In this document: positions 28,911-38,659 of the stretch, piece after piece
How positions within the stretch are numbered: the first letter of the stretch is position 1
Layout of the letters: the number at the start of each line of letters is the position of its first letter
Source: Paraburkholderia rhynchosiae
GTDB taxonomy: Bacteria; Pseudomonadota; Gammaproteobacteria; Burkholderiales; Burkholderiaceae
Direction: 5' to 3'
DNA length: 64,000 bases
Assembly (NCBI RefSeq): GCF_002879865.1
Contig: NZ_PNXY01000001.1
Span: 186,001-250,000 of the forward strand
Made by a program: the position numbers and the translations under genes
The notes under the pieces: generated by a model
Databases searched by the model: none
Told to the model about the DNA's origin: nothing
Seen by the model: only the letters and a program-made list of their open reading frames with translations

Positions 28911-30572
28911 ATGGCGTTTTCATTCCTCACTTTTGCACGGCGGTTCGCGCAACGCGGCGCCAACAGCGCCGCTTTCGCCTTTGCCGCTTATGCGCTGGTC
29001 GGGCTCGTGGCCTCGGCGCCGCATAGCGCGTTCGCGTTAAGCGCCGCCGATGTCGCCCCGCTCGCCGCCGACGACTTCGACGCGAAATCCGCGGCCATCG
29101 ACAAACTCATCGCCAATCACGACAAGGAATCGCTCGCGGTGTTGAAAGCGTTGTCCGAAGACAGCGTGCTCGCCACCGATGCGGGCGCCGTCTTGCTACA
29201 GGACGGCGACACCACGCGCGACGCGGTCAACGGCAAGACCGTGGCCGCCAGCGACGCCCAGCCCGTGACGCTGAACAATCTGCTGCGCTCGAAAGTGGCG
29301 GGCGCGCTTTCAGGTCTGCAACTCGACTCGCCCGATAAGGCGACACGCGAAGACGCGATCAACGCGCTCCTGAAAAATCCCGATCCATCGATCAAGCCGC
29401 TCGTCGACGCGGCCCGCGCGAAGGAAACCGATCCCGCGCTGAAGAAGCGTCTCGACACACTGTGGGCGATGACCGCGCTGCACGACACCGACGCGGCCAG
29501 GCGCCTGGAAGCCGTGCAGCTGGTCGCCGCACGGCACGATCTCGACATGAACGAACTGCTGCGTCCGCTCGTCGCGAAGAAAGCGGACGGCACGTTCGCC
29601 GAAACCGACGCTCGCGTGCGGGCCGCCGCGCAAAGCGGTATCGACGAACTCGATGCGATCCAGCGCCGCAGCCAGATCGCCGGCACGCTGTTCGCGGGCT
29701 TGTCGCTCGGTAGCGTGCTGCTGCTCGCCGCGCTGGGTCTTGCGATCACATACGGGCTGATCGGCGTCATCAACATGGCGCACGGTGAATTTCTGATGAT
29801 CGGCGCGTACGCCACGTATGTCGTGCAGAACCTCTTTCAGCGCTTCGCGCCCGGCGCGTTCGACTGGTATCCGCTCCTCGCGGTGCCCGCTTCGTTCGTG
29901 GCGGCGGCGCTCGTCGGCATCGTGATCGAGCGGCTTGTGTTGAAGCATCTGTATGGCCGTCCGCTCGAAACGCTGCTGACCACCTTCGGCATCAGCCTGA
30001 TCCTGATTCAGGCGACGCGCATGCTGTTCGGCGCGCAGAACGTGCAGGTGGTCAACCCGGCATGGATGAGCGGCGGCGTGACTGTGCTGCCCAATCTGAT
30101 TCTGCCGTACAACCGGCTGGCGATTCTGGCGTTCTCGCTGATCGTCGTCGGGATTGCGTGGGCCGTGTTGACGAAGACGCGCCTCGGACTCTTCGTGCGC
30201 GCCGTCACGCAAAACCGACGCATGGCTGCATGCGTCGGCGTGAAGACCGCGCGCGTCGACTCGTATGCGTTCGCGTTCGGCGCGGGCATCGCGGGGCTGG
30301 GCGGCTGTGCGCTCTCGCAGATCGGCAATGTCGGACCGGACCTCGGGCAGAGCTACATCATCGATTCATTCATGGCGGTTGTGCTGGGCGGCGTCGGGCA
30401 ACTGGCGGGCACAGTGATCGGCGGCTTCGGGCTCGGGCTCGTCAGCAAGACCATCGAGCCGTTCTGGGGCGCGGTGCTCGCAAAGATCGCGGTACTCGTA
30501 CTGATCGTACTGTTCATCCAGAAGCGTCCGCAGGGCATGTTCGCCCTCAAGGGCCGTAGCGCGGAGGCATGA
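28911..30572 (+). CDS. urtB: Urea ABC transporter permease UrtB
   Basis: Inner-membrane permease of 553 residues. After a signal-like segment comes a soluble domain of about 220 residues with repeated helical LLKNPDPSIKPLVDAARA-type units, found in long UrtB forms, then a LivH-like membrane domain (SLGSVLLLAALGLAITYGLIGVINMAHGEFLMIGAY and RAVTQNRRMAACVGV). The start at 28911 follows AAAGGCCATC; the frame is open further upstream but through the repeat tract. One base separates it from urtC. Confidence 0.93.
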   Translation: MAFSFLTFARRFAQRGANSAAFAFAAYALVGLVASAPHSAFALSAADVAPLAADDFDAKSAAIDKLIANHDKESLAVLKALSEDSVLATDAGAVLLQDGDTTRDAVNGKTVAASDAQPVTLNNLLRSKVAGALSGLQLDSPDKATREDAINALLKNPDPSIKPLVDAARAKETDPALKKRLDTLWAMTALHDTDAARRLEAVQLVAARHDLDMNELLRPLVAKKADGTFAETDARVRAAAQSGIDELDAIQRRSQIAGTLFAGLSLGSVLLLAALGLAITYGLIGVINMAHGEFLMIGAYATYVVQNLFQRFAPGAFDWYPLLAVPASFVAAALVGIVIERLVLKHLYGRPLETLLTTFGISLILIQATRMLFGAQNVQVVNPAWMSGGVTVLPNLILPYNRLAILAFSLIVVGIAWAVLTKTRLGLFVRAVTQNRRMAACVGVKTARVDSYAFAFGAGIAGLGGCALSQIGNVGPDLGQSYIIDSFMAVVLGGVGQLAGTVIGGFGLGLVSKTIEPFWGAVLAKIAVLVLIVLFIQKRPQGMFALKGRSAEA

Positions 30573-30573
30573 G

Positions 30574-31767
30574 ATGACATCTGCGACCTCGTCTTCAACC
30601 GCATCGGCTCATGTCGGTGCAACGGGCGGCAACACCGCCAGCCGCGTTGCGCAGTCCGGTTTCGCCCTGGGCTTGCCGCCGCGTCCGGCGCTGCTGTCGC
30701 GGCGCGCGTGGCTCGCGCTGATCGCGTTGATCGTCGTGTTCGGACTGGGCGTGCCGTTCGCTACGCTCGTGGTGCCGGAAACGAGCCCGCTGCATCTGTC
30801 CGCTTACGCGACGACGATCACCGGCAAGTTCATGTGCTACGCGATCGCTGCGCTCGCGCTCGATCTGGTGTGGGGCTACTGCGGCATTCTGAGCCTCGGC
30901 CACGCGCTGTTCTTCGCGCTCGGCGGCTACGCGATCGGCATGTACCTGATGCGCTCGATCGGCCACGAAGGCAAGTACGGCAGCGACCTGCCCGACTTCA
31001 TGGTGTTTCTCGACTGGCATCAACTGCCGTGGTACTGGGAAGGCACGCAGCATCTCGCCTATGCGCTGCTGCTCGTCGTGCTGGTGCCGGCGATGGTGGC
31101 GTGGGTGTTCGGCTTCTTCACGTTCCGCTCGCGCGTGAAAGGTGTCTATCTGTCGATCATCACGCAGGCGATGACGTTCGCCGCCATGCTGCTTTTCTAT
31201 CGTAATGAAACGGGCTTCGGCGGCAATAACGGTTTCACCGACTTCAAGCGCATTGGAGGCTTTCCGATTACGCATCCCGGCACACGCACTGGCCTGCTGC
31301 TGATCACGTTCGCTGTGCTGGTCCTCGCGTTCATCGGCGCGCGCGCGATCGTCACGTCGAAGCTCGGCCGCGTTGTCACCGCCGTGCGCGACGGCGAAAC
31401 GCGCCTGATGTTCCTCGGCTACAGCCCGCTCGCGTACAAGCTGTTCGTGTGGACCGTGTCTGCGGTGCTGTGCGGCATTGCCGGCGCGTTGTATGTGCCG
31501 CAGGTCGGCATCATCAATCCCGGCGAGATGTCGCCTGGCAATTCGATTGAAATGGCGATCTGGGTCGCCGTGGGTGGACGCGGCACCTTGGTCGGGCCGA
31601 TTGTCGGCGCGTTTGCAGTGAACGGCGCGAAGAGCTTCTTCACGGCGAACTTCCCTGAATACTGGCTGTTCTTCCTCGGTCTGATTTTCGTGCTGGTCCC
31701 GCTGTTTCTGCCGAACGGCATCATGGGACTCGTGGAACTCGTGACGCGCAAGAGGAACCGCTCATGA
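30574..31767 (+). CDS. urtC: Urea ABC transporter permease UrtC
   Basis: Second permease of the urea importer, 397 residues with about ten membrane segments of the LivM type. It starts with a 40-residue Ser/Thr/Ala-rich cytoplasmic lead, followed by ALDLVWGYCGILSLGHALFFALGGY and GVYLSIITQAMTFAAMLLFYRN, FGGNNGFTDF and the late VAVGGRGTLVGPIVGAFAVN. Its stop overlaps the urtD start (ATGA). Confidence 0.94.
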   Translation: MTSATSSSTASAHVGATGGNTASRVAQSGFALGLPPRPALLSRRAWLALIALIVVFGLGVPFATLVVPETSPLHLSAYATTITGKFMCYAIAALALDLVWGYCGILSLGHALFFALGGYAIGMYLMRSIGHEGKYGSDLPDFMVFLDWHQLPWYWEGTQHLAYALLLVVLVPAMVAWVFGFFTFRSRVKGVYLSIITQAMTFAAMLLFYRNETGFGGNNGFTDFKRIGGFPITHPGTRTGLLLITFAVLVLAFIGARAIVTSKLGRVVTAVRDGETRLMFLGYSPLAYKLFVWTVSAVLCGIAGALYVPQVGIINPGEMSPGNSIEMAIWVAVGGRGTLVGPIVGAFAVNGAKSFFTANFPEYWLFFLGLIFVLVPLFLPNGIMGLVELVTRKRNRS

Positions 31768-32627
31768 ACGAAAACCCGATGGTTCCCGATCTGGCCTTGC
31801 CCGAACAACCTTCCGAACATGCGTTGAGCGGTGTCGCGAGCATGGGGCACCTCGTTGTGCCCGGCGAGATCGACGTTTCGCACGGCACGATCCTGTATCT
31901 CGAAGACGTGACTGTGAGCTTCGACGGCTTTCGCGCGTTGAATGCGCTGACGCTTTCTATCGACGCCGGTGAATTGCGTTGCATTATCGGCCCGAACGGC
32001 GCGGGCAAAACGACCATGATGGATGTGATCACAGGCAAGACCGGGCCTGATTCAGGCAAGGTGTTTCTCGGCCAGTCCATCGATCTCACGCGGATGAACG
32101 AGCCGTCCATCGCCCGTGCCGGCATTGGGCGCAAGTTTCAGAAGCCGACGGTTTTCGAGCAGCATCCCGTGTGGGAAAACCTCGAACTTGCAATGAAGAC
32201 CGATAAGGGATGGCTCGCGTCGTTGCGCGCGCGGCTCGATCGCGAAGCGCAAGCGCGCATCGAGGAAACGCTGGTTTTGATCGGGCTTGAAAGCGAGGCA
32301 CGGCGTCTTGCCGGCGAACTGTCGCATGGGCAGAAACAGCGGCTGGAAATCGGCATGTTGCTGATGCAGCAACCGGCGCTGCTGCTGCTCGACGAACCCG
32401 CGGCCGGCATGACCGACGACGAGACGATGCAGTTGGCCGAACTGCTCAATCACCTGCGCGGCACGTGCTCGATGATGGTCGTGGAACACGATATGGAGTT
32501 CGTGAAGGCTTTATCTGGCGAGACCGGTAAGGTCACGGTGATGGCGGAAGGGCGCGTGCTCGCGCACGGCTCGCTCGACGAAGTCAAACGCGACGAGACC
32601 GTGATCGAGTCTTATCTTGGTCGATGA
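31764..32627 (+). CDS. urtD: Urea ABC transporter ATP-binding protein UrtD
   Basis: LivG-type ATPase of 287 residues. Walker A is IIGPNGAGKTTMMDVITG, the signature LSHGQKQRLEIGM, Walker B LLLLDEPAAGMTDDE, and the switch His is in MVVEHDMEF. About 40 extra residues precede the ABC domain. ARAGIGRKFQKPTVF is the usual Q-loop region of this family. Coupled to urtC by a 4-base overlap. Confidence 0.95.
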   Translation: MNENPMVPDLALPEQPSEHALSGVASMGHLVVPGEIDVSHGTILYLEDVTVSFDGFRALNALTLSIDAGELRCIIGPNGAGKTTMMDVITGKTGPDSGKVFLGQSIDLTRMNEPSIARAGIGRKFQKPTVFEQHPVWENLELAMKTDKGWLASLRARLDREAQARIEETLVLIGLESEARRLAGELSHGQKQRLEIGMLLMQQPALLLLDEPAAGMTDDETMQLAELLNHLRGTCSMMVVEHDMEFVKALSGETGKVTVMAEGRVLAHGSLDEVKRDETVIESYLGR

Positions 32628-32657
32628 GTGGGCCGGTGAATCAAAGGGTCGAACGAC

Positions 32658-33350
32658 ATGCTTGAAGTAGAAAACCTGAACCAGTACTACGGCGGCAGCC
32701 ACATTCTTCGCGATGTGAAGCTCACCGTGCCCGACGGCAAGCTCACCGTGCTGCTCGGCCGCAACGGCGTGGGCAAGACAACGCTCTTGCGCTGCCTGAT
32801 GGGCGTCGTGCAGACGAAGAGCGGGTCAATTGCATGGCGCGGCGCGGCGATTACGAAGCTGCCGACTTATTCGCGCGTCGAAAAAGGGCTCGCGTATGTG
32901 CCGCAGGGACGTGATATTTTTCCGCGGCTTACGGTCGAAGAAAATCTGCTGGTGGGCGCGGCTAGCAAGAAAGCGCCGAAGAAAATTCCCGATCGCATTT
33001 ACGAACTGTTTCCGGTGCTTAAGGATATGCGTAGCCGTCGCGGCGGCGATCTGTCGGGCGGTCAGCAACAGCAGCTCGCGATTGGGCGCGCGCTGATGAG
33101 CGATCCGCAACTGCTGATTCTCGATGAGCCGACCGAAGGCATTCAGCCGTCGATCATTCAGGACATTGGGCGCACGCTGCGTCAACTCGTCGAGGAAATG
33201 GGAATGACCGTGTTGCTCGTCGAGCAGTATTACGACTTCGCGAAGGACATTGCCGACCGGTATTGGGTGATGAGCCGTGGTGAGATCGTCACGGGCGGTG
33301 AAGGTGTCAATATGGATACCGATGGCGTGCGTGCGCTGATCGCCGTGTGA
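32658..33350 (+). CDS. urtE: Urea ABC transporter ATP-binding protein UrtE
   Basis: LivF-type ATPase of 230 residues. It begins MLEVENLNQYYGGSHILRDV, then Walker A LLGRNGVGKTTLLRCLMG, signature LSGGQQQQLAIGRALM and Walker B LLILDEPTEGIQPSI; GLAYVPQGRDIFPRLTVEENL is the Q-loop region. Last gene of the urea transporter, followed after 100 bases by ureD. Confidence 0.95.
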   Translation: MLEVENLNQYYGGSHILRDVKLTVPDGKLTVLLGRNGVGKTTLLRCLMGVVQTKSGSIAWRGAAITKLPTYSRVEKGLAYVPQGRDIFPRLTVEENLLVGAASKKAPKKIPDRIYELFPVLKDMRSRRGGDLSGGQQQQLAIGRALMSDPQLLILDEPTEGIQPSIIQDIGRTLRQLVEEMGMTVLLVEQYYDFAKDIADRYWVMSRGEIVTGGEGVNMDTDGVRALIAV

Positions 33351-33450
33351 CTCGGGGGCGCTGATGGGCGTGCTATGCTCGGCGCGTTCTGTGGCGCGTC
33401 GTCTTGTGCCGCATGCTCTGTCCTAACACGTCGATCGCACGTTCATTCGC

Positions 33451-34356
33451 ATGTCGCTTCACGAAAATCACGTCACGCTCGCTGCCATGCAACCCGAAGC
33501 GCAACCCCAGGCGCAGACCGGTGCGCATGCGCAATGGCGCGCGTGTCTCGAACTGGGGTTCGTCAGGCAGGGTGAGCGCACTGCCCTTCAGCATCGGCTG
33601 CATGATGGGCCGTTGCGTGTGCAGCGGCCGCTATATCCCGAAGGTCAGGCCATCTGTCACGCGGTGATCGTGCATCCGCCGGGCGGGATTGCGGGCGGCG
33701 ATCAACTGGATATCGATGTGAATGTCGGCGCCGATGCGCATGCGGTAATCACGACGCCCGGCGCGACCAAGTGGTACAAATCCAATGGACGCGCCGCGCG
33801 GCAGAACATCGCCGTGCACGTCGGTCAGAATGCGAAGCTCGACTGGCTGCCGCAGAACAATATCGTTTTCGATCACGCCAATGCGATGCTCGATTTTTCG
33901 CTGACGCTCGATGAGGGCGCGACAGCGATGGGTTGGGATGCGACGCAGCTTGGGCGACAGGCGGCGGGCGAGCGGTGGTCCGACGCGAGCTTGCGCGCGG
34001 TGTCGCGGATCGTGCGTGCGAACGGCGAGCTCTTGTGGCTCGAACGTGCGAGTCTCGTCGCCGATGATCCGCTGCGCGATGCGGCGCAAGGGCTCGGCGG
34101 GTTTCCCGCCTATGGAACGCTTTGGGCCGTTGGCGCAGGTTGCGATGACGCGCTCGCTGAAGCGCTGAGCGCACAACTTCCATTCGATGACTCCGTGCGC
34201 GCGGCGGCTTCTTGCGTGACGAGTGGCGTGTTACTCGTGCGGGGTGTTTCGCGATCGATGGAGACGTTACAGCGCGCTTTGACGCAATGCTGGTTGCAGT
34301 TGCGGCCTGTTGTGCATGGGGTTGAAGCGGTGCCTTTGAGGATTTGGGCGACGTAG
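33451..34356 (+). CDS. ureD: Urease accessory protein UreD
   Basis: Part of the UreDFG chaperone that loads nickel into apo-urease; 301 residues. Family marks are [47 protein letters not shown] and [12 protein letters not shown]. It is separated from ureA by an extra binding-protein gene, whereas ureD and ureA are usually adjacent. Confidence 0.93.
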   Translation: MSLHENHVTLAAMQPEAQPQAQTGAHAQWRACLELGFVRQGERTALQHRLHDGPLRVQRPLYPEGQAICHAVIVHPPGGIAGGDQLDIDVNVGADAHAVITTPGATKWYKSNGRAARQNIAVHVGQNAKLDWLPQNNIVFDHANAMLDFSLTLDEGATAMGWDATQLGRQAAGERWSDASLRAVSRIVRANGELLWLERASLVADDPLRDAAQGLGGFPAYGTLWAVGAGCDDALAEALSAQLPFDDSVRAAASCVTSGVLLVRGVSRSMETLQRALTQCWLQLRPVVHGVEAVPLRIWAT

Positions 34357-34538
34357 GTTTGTTGCTGGCCCGAAAACCACCAAACGTTCGTCTAACGCGG
34401 CATCAACGCGTGCTCTCCCACGAACATCCCATCCGCTTTCACCGCGTAAGACAAACCCGCACCAAGTCCGGGCAATCGCCAGCCCTCTTCTGGTGCGCAA
34501 CGCCGCAAACCTCCCCGCCAGCCCCCGCCGCACCACGA

Positions 34539-34553
34539 TGGCACATACCTTGC
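34539..34553 (+). promoter_or_regulatory. Sigma-54 promoter upstream of the binding-protein gene
   Basis: TGGCACATACCTTGC is a perfect match to TGGCAC-N5-TTGC. The expected start is near 34565, about 59 bases before the ATG. Upstream lie GCACCA (about 34458) and TGGTGC (about 34492) strings that resemble separated NtrC half-sites. The 267-base gap 34357-34623 holds no gene that I can support. Confidence 0.75.
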
Positions 34554-34623
34554 GTCGCTAGCGCCCGATGCTGCCGCGCCTTCGACGTCAGCCGCCTGCC
34601 CGCCACCACCACAGCTACTACAA

Positions 34624-35427
34624 ATGAACCGACCAACGCTTCGTTCCGCACGCCGCACCTTGCTCGCCGCACTGCTGCTCTCCCCCATCCTCGCCCTTAA
34701 CGCGCCGGTGGCGCACGCCGACACGCTCGACAACATCGCCAAGGCAGGCGTACTCAAAGTCGCCGTACCGGAAGACTATCCGCCGTTCGGCTCGGTCGGC
34801 GCCGACATGAAGCCGCAAGGCTATGACATCGACACCGCCGCGCTGCTGGCTAAGTCAATGAACGTGAAGCTGGAACTGGTGCCGGTCAACAGCGCGAACC
34901 GCATCCCCTATCTGCAAACGAACAAGGTCGACCTCGTGATCTCGTCGCTCGGCAAGACGCCGGATCGCGAGAAAGTGATCGACTTCTCGACACCCTACGC
35001 GCCCTACTACCAAGGCGTGTTCGGTCCCGCCGACATCAAGGTCGGTGGCCCCGCCGATCTGACCGGCAAGACGGTCGGCGCAACGCGCGGCGCGCTCGAG
35101 GAACTCGGTCTCACGCAAATGGCGCCGAACGCCACGATCAAACGCTTTGAGGACAACAACGCCACCATCGCCGCGTTCCTGTCGGGCCAGGTTCAATTGA
35201 TCGCCGCGGGCAACATCGTCGCGGCCGCGATCCTCGCGAAGAATCCGCCGCGGCGTCCGGAGCCGAAGTTCGTCATCAAGAATTCGCCCTGTTTCGTCGG
35301 CATGAACAAGAACGAACCGCGCCTCCAGCAGAAGGTGAACGCCGCCATTGCCCAGGCAAAGCAGGACGGCACGCTCAACACGATGTCGAAGAAGTGGTTC
35401 GGCGCAGCGTTGCCCGCCGATCTGTAA
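34624..35427 (+). CDS. Polar amino-acid type ABC substrate-binding protein inside the urease cluster
   Basis: Periplasmic receptor of 267 residues (family 3). The signal peptide ends near VAHA/DTLDNIAK (about residue 32). Family blocks are AGVLKVAVPEDYPPFGSVGADMKPQGYDID, DLVISSLGKTPDREKVIDFS and LTGKTVGATRGALEELGL. The C-terminus is KQDGTLNTMSKKWFG. No permease or ATPase is adjacent. It has its own sigma-54-type promoter and lies between ureD and ureA, which suggests nitrogen-regulated uptake of an amino acid or related amine via a transporter elsewhere. Confidence 0.9.
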   Translation: MNRPTLRSARRTLLAALLLSPILALNAPVAHADTLDNIAKAGVLKVAVPEDYPPFGSVGADMKPQGYDIDTAALLAKSMNVKLELVPVNSANRIPYLQTNKVDLVISSLGKTPDREKVIDFSTPYAPYYQGVFGPADIKVGGPADLTGKTVGATRGALEELGLTQMAPNATIKRFEDNNATIAAFLSGQVQLIAAGNIVAAAILAKNPPRRPEPKFVIKNSPCFVGMNKNEPRLQQKVNAAIAQAKQDGTLNTMSKKWFGAALPADL

Positions 35428-35524
35428 GCGCGTCGTTAGCCGGACCTGATAGCGTCGTTGTCGCTGTCCCATCCGGCATCGCATGGCTCGCGTCCGCGAA
35501 CCGCAACGCCTATCATTGTCGCAG

Positions 35525-35544
35525 CCTGATCCGCCCGGATCAGG
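35525..35544 (+). promoter_or_regulatory. 20-base perfect inverted repeat just upstream of ureA
   Basis: CCTGATCCG and CGGATCAGG form 9-base arms around CC (or 8-base arms with a GCCC loop). The element ends 22 bases before the ureA ATG, and no Shine-Dalgarno sequence is visible between them. It may be an operator, an mRNA hairpin affecting ureA translation, or a weak terminator for the preceding gene; no T-run follows. Confidence 0.45.
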
Positions 35545-35566
35545 TGCAACCCAACGCACTCATTCG

Positions 35567-35869
35567 ATGAAGCTGACACCTCGCGAGAAGGACAAGCTGC
35601 TGATCTTCACCGCCGCGCTGCTCGCCGAACGGCGCCGCGCGCGCGGCCTCAAACTGAATTATCCGGAAGCGGTCGCCTTCATCACCGCCGCGCTGATGGA
35701 AGCGGCACGCGACGGCAAGACCGTCGCCGAGGTCATGCACTACGGCACGACGCTGCTCACTCGCGACGACGTGATGGAAGGCGTGCCCGAGATGATTCCC
35801 GACATCCAGGTCGAAGCCACCTTTCCCGACGGCACCAAGCTCGTCACCGTTCATCATCCGATCCCTTGA
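35567..35869 (+). CDS. ureA: Urease gamma subunit
   Basis: The 100-residue small subunit of the nickel urease, full family length. [23 protein letters not shown] at the start and [25 protein letters not shown] in the middle are diagnostic. The frame extends upstream to 35483, but homology begins at the ATG at 35567. It lies 36 bases before ureB. Confidence 0.97.
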   Translation: MKLTPREKDKLLIFTAALLAERRRARGLKLNYPEAVAFITAALMEAARDGKTVAEVMHYGTTLLTRDDVMEGVPEMIPDIQVEATFPDGTKLVTVHHPIP

Positions 35870-35905
35870 TTCGCTGAACCTCGCTAAACCTATTAAGGCA
35901 CGCCC

Positions 35906-36211
35906 ATGATTCCCGGCGAACTCATCACCGACGACGGCGAACACGAACTCAACGCGGGCCGCGCCACCGTCACGGTGGTCGTGTCGAATACCGGCGACCG
36001 CCCGGTGCAGATCGGCTCGCATTACCACTTCTACGAAGTGAACGACGCGCTCGCCTTCGACCGCGGAGCCGCGCGCGGCTTCCGGCTGAACATCGCGGCG
36101 GGCACCGCCGTGCGTTTCGAGCCTGGCCAGGAGCGCACCGTCGAGCTTGTCGAACTGGCCGGCGACCGTATCGTCTACGGCTTCAACGGCAAGGTGATGG
36201 GCAAGCTGTGA
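35906..36211 (+). CDS. ureB: Urease beta subunit
   Basis: A 101-residue structural subunit. [38 protein letters not shown] and [16 protein letters not shown] are canonical UreB sequence. Located between ureA and ureC in the usual order. Confidence 0.97.
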   Translation: MIPGELITDDGEHELNAGRATVTVVVSNTGDRPVQIGSHYHFYEVNDALAFDRGAARGFRLNIAAGTAVRFEPGQERTVELVELAGDRIVYGFNGKVMGKL

Positions 36212-36266
36212 CGCGCCGCGCGCGCTCATCCGCTTGAACCGCCCTGCTCATTTCCGGACTCACATC

Positions 36267-37973
36267 ATGACCTTACGCATTGGCCGCCGCGCATACGCGG
36301 AAATGTTCGGCCCCACCACCGGCGACCGCGTGCGGCTCGCCGACACCGAGTTGCTGATCGAAGTCGAACGCGACTTCACTACCTACGGCGAAGAAGTGAA
36401 ATTCGGCGGCGGCAAAGTGATTCGCGACGGCATGGGCCAATCGCAGCGTGTGCACGCCGACGTCGTCGATACCGTTGTGACCAACGCGGTGATTCTGGAT
36501 CACTGGGGCATCGTGAAGGCCGATATCGGCATCAAGAACGGCCGTATTGCTGCAATCGGTAAGGCAGGCAATCCCGACATTCAGCCGAACGTGACGATCG
36601 CAATCGGCGCATCCACGGAAGTCATTGCGGGCGAAGGGCTGATCGTCACGGCGGGCGGCATCGACACGCACATTCACTTCATCAGCCCGCAGCAGATCGA
36701 AGAGGCGCTCGCCAGCGGCGTGACGACGATGCTCGGCGGCGGTACGGGTCCGGCCACGGGCACGAACGCGACCACCTGCACGCCGGGTCCGTGGCATCTC
36801 GAACGCATGCTGCAAGCGGCCGATGGCTATCCGATGAATCTCGGCTTTCTCGGCAAAGGCAACGTGAGCCAGCCGCAGCCCGCGCTCGAGCAGATCGCCG
36901 CGGGTGCAATCGGTTTGAAGCTGCACGAGGACTGGGGCACGACGCCGGCCGCGATCGACAACTGCCTCTCCGTCGCCGACGATACCGACACGCAGGTCGC
37001 CATTCACACGGACACGCTGAACGAAGCCGGTTTTGTGGAAGCGACCGTAGCCGCGTTCAAGGGCCGCACGATCCACACGTATCACACGGAAGGCGCAGGC
37101 GGCGGCCACGCGCCGGACATCATCAAGGTGTGTGGCGAAGCGAACGTGCTGCCCTCGTCGACGAATCCCACGCGACCCTACACCGTCAACACGCTCGAAG
37201 AGCATCTCGACATGCTGATGGTGTGCCACCACCTGGACCCGTCGATTGCGGAAGACATTGCGTTCGCCGAATCGCGGATTCGCCGCGAGACCATCGCCGC
37301 CGAAGACATCCTGCACGATCTTGGCGCGCTCTCGATGTTGTCGTCGGATTCGCAGGCAATGGGGCGCGTGGGCGAAGTGATCATTCGCACGTGGCAGACC
37401 GCGCACAAGATGAAGGTGCAACGCGGCGCGCTGCCCGAGGACAGCGCACGGCACGACAACTTCCGCGCGAAACGCTATGTTGCCAAGTACACGATCAACC
37501 CGGCGATCACGCATGGCATTGCGCATGAAGTCGGTTCGATCGAGCCGGGCAAGTGGGCGGATCTCGTGTTCTGGGAGCCGGCGTTCTTCGGCATCAAACC
37601 GTCGTTGATCCTGAAGGGCGGGATGATCGCGATGGCGCAGATGGGCGACCCCAACGCGTCGATTCCGACGCCGCAGCCGGTGCATTATCGCGAGATGTTC
37701 GCCACACGCGGCGGTGCGCTCGGACGCACGTCGCTAACCTTCGTTTCGCAACTCGCCGCCGATGCAGGCGTCGCCGAGCGCTATGGCCTGAACAAGCGTA
37801 TCGTGGCCGTGAAGAACTGCCGCAACATCACGAAGGCGGACATGATTCACAACGCGTGGCGCCCGTCCATCAGCGTCGATCCAGAAACCTATCAGGTGAT
37901 TGCCGATGGTCAATTGCTGACCTGCGAACCGGCAACCGTGCTGCCGATGGCGCAACGCTACTTTCTGTTCTAA
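36267..37973 (+). CDS. ureC: Urease alpha (catalytic) subunit
   Basis: Hydrolyses urea to ammonia and carbamate; 568 residues from the ATG at 36267, standard length. Nickel ligands are visible: HIH in [11 protein letters not shown], the carbamylated Lys in [10 protein letters not shown], His in [11 protein letters not shown] and in [13 protein letters not shown], and the Asp in [12 protein letters not shown]. The flap His lies in MVCHHLDP. All catalytic residues appear intact. An in-frame ATG 33 bases earlier is less likely. The ureE gene follows after 2 bases. Confidence 0.98.
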   Translation: MTLRIGRRAYAEMFGPTTGDRVRLADTELLIEVERDFTTYGEEVKFGGGKVIRDGMGQSQRVHADVVDTVVTNAVILDHWGIVKADIGIKNGRIAAIGKAGNPDIQPNVTIAIGASTEVIAGEGLIVTAGGIDTHIHFISPQQIEEALASGVTTMLGGGTGPATGTNATTCTPGPWHLERMLQAADGYPMNLGFLGKGNVSQPQPALEQIAAGAIGLKLHEDWGTTPAAIDNCLSVADDTDTQVAIHTDTLNEAGFVEATVAAFKGRTIHTYHTEGAGGGHAPDIIKVCGEANVLPSSTNPTRPYTVNTLEEHLDMLMVCHHLDPSIAEDIAFAESRIRRETIAAEDILHDLGALSMLSSDSQAMGRVGEVIIRTWQTAHKMKVQRGALPEDSARHDNFRAKRYVAKYTINPAITHGIAHEVGSIEPGKWADLVFWEPAFFGIKPSLILKGGMIAMAQMGDPNASIPTPQPVHYREMFATRGGALGRTSLTFVSQLAADAGVAERYGLNKRIVAVKNCRNITKADMIHNAWRPSISVDPETYQVIADGQLLTCEPATVLPMAQRYFLF

Positions 37974-37975
37974 CC

Positions 37976-38659
37976 ATGCGTACTCTCGACAAACTGCTGG
38001 CGCCGCATCTGAAGCTCGCACCCGTACTCGTGAAGCGCGCGCCGACGCTGACCCTCGCTTTCGACGAGCGTCGCAAGAGCCGCCTTGCGGCCACGCTCGA
38101 TAACGGCGAAGAAGTGGCCATGCTGCTGCCGCGCGGCACGGTGCTGCGCGACGGCGATGTTCTGGTCGCCGACGACGGCGGCCTCGTGCGCGTGATCGCC
38201 GCGCCGGAAATGGTGCTCGTGGTGCGCGCGAAAGATACGTTGACGCTGACGCGCGCGGCTTATCACCTGGGCAATCGCCATACGCCGGTGGAAGTCGGCG
38301 CCGATTATCTGAAACTCGAATACGATCCGGTGCTTGCCGATATGCTGAAGCGCATCGGCGCGACGGTCGATCAGGTTTCGATGCCGTTTCAGCCAGAGCC
38401 GGGCGCCTATGGCGGCGGTCATAAGCATGGGCACGACGAGACTTTCGCCGAAGACTATGCGCTGGCGCAGCAGGTGTTCGGCGAGCATCATGGGCATGGG
38501 CATTCGCACGATCATGAGCACGGGCATGGCCACGGCTCACAAGGTCACTCGCACGATCACGGCCACGAAAATGGCCACGATCACAACCACGACCACAGCG
38601 ACCACGTCCACGACGAATCTTGCGGCCACGCGAATCTCCACCACCATGCGCATCGCTGA
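37976..38659 (+). CDS. ureE: Urease nickel chaperone UreE with very His-rich tail
   Basis: Delivers nickel to the UreDFG-urease complex; 227 residues. The N-terminal domain ([24 protein letters not shown]) and the metal-binding domain ([27 protein letters not shown]) are typical. The last roughly 82 residues contain about 27 histidines, mostly alternating with Gly, Asp and Ser, so it could store several nickel ions. The end overlaps the ureF start by 14 bases. Confidence 0.95.
   Translation: MRTLDKLLAPHLKLAPVLVKRAPTLTLAFDERRKSRLAATLDNGEEVAMLLPRGTVLRDGDVLVADDGGLVRVIAAPEMVLVVRAKDTLTLTRAAYHLGNRHTPVEVGADYLKLEYDPVLADMLKRIGATVDQVSMPFQPEPGAYGGGHKHGHDETFAEDYALAQQVFGEHHGHGHSHDHEHGHGHGSQGHSHDHGHENGHDHNHDHSDHVHDESCGHANLHHHAHR

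Noticed and set aside
36273..37685. A 470-codon open frame antisense to ureC.
   Set aside because: It lies wholly inside the well-supported ureC gene and shows only Arg/His-rich shadow composition.
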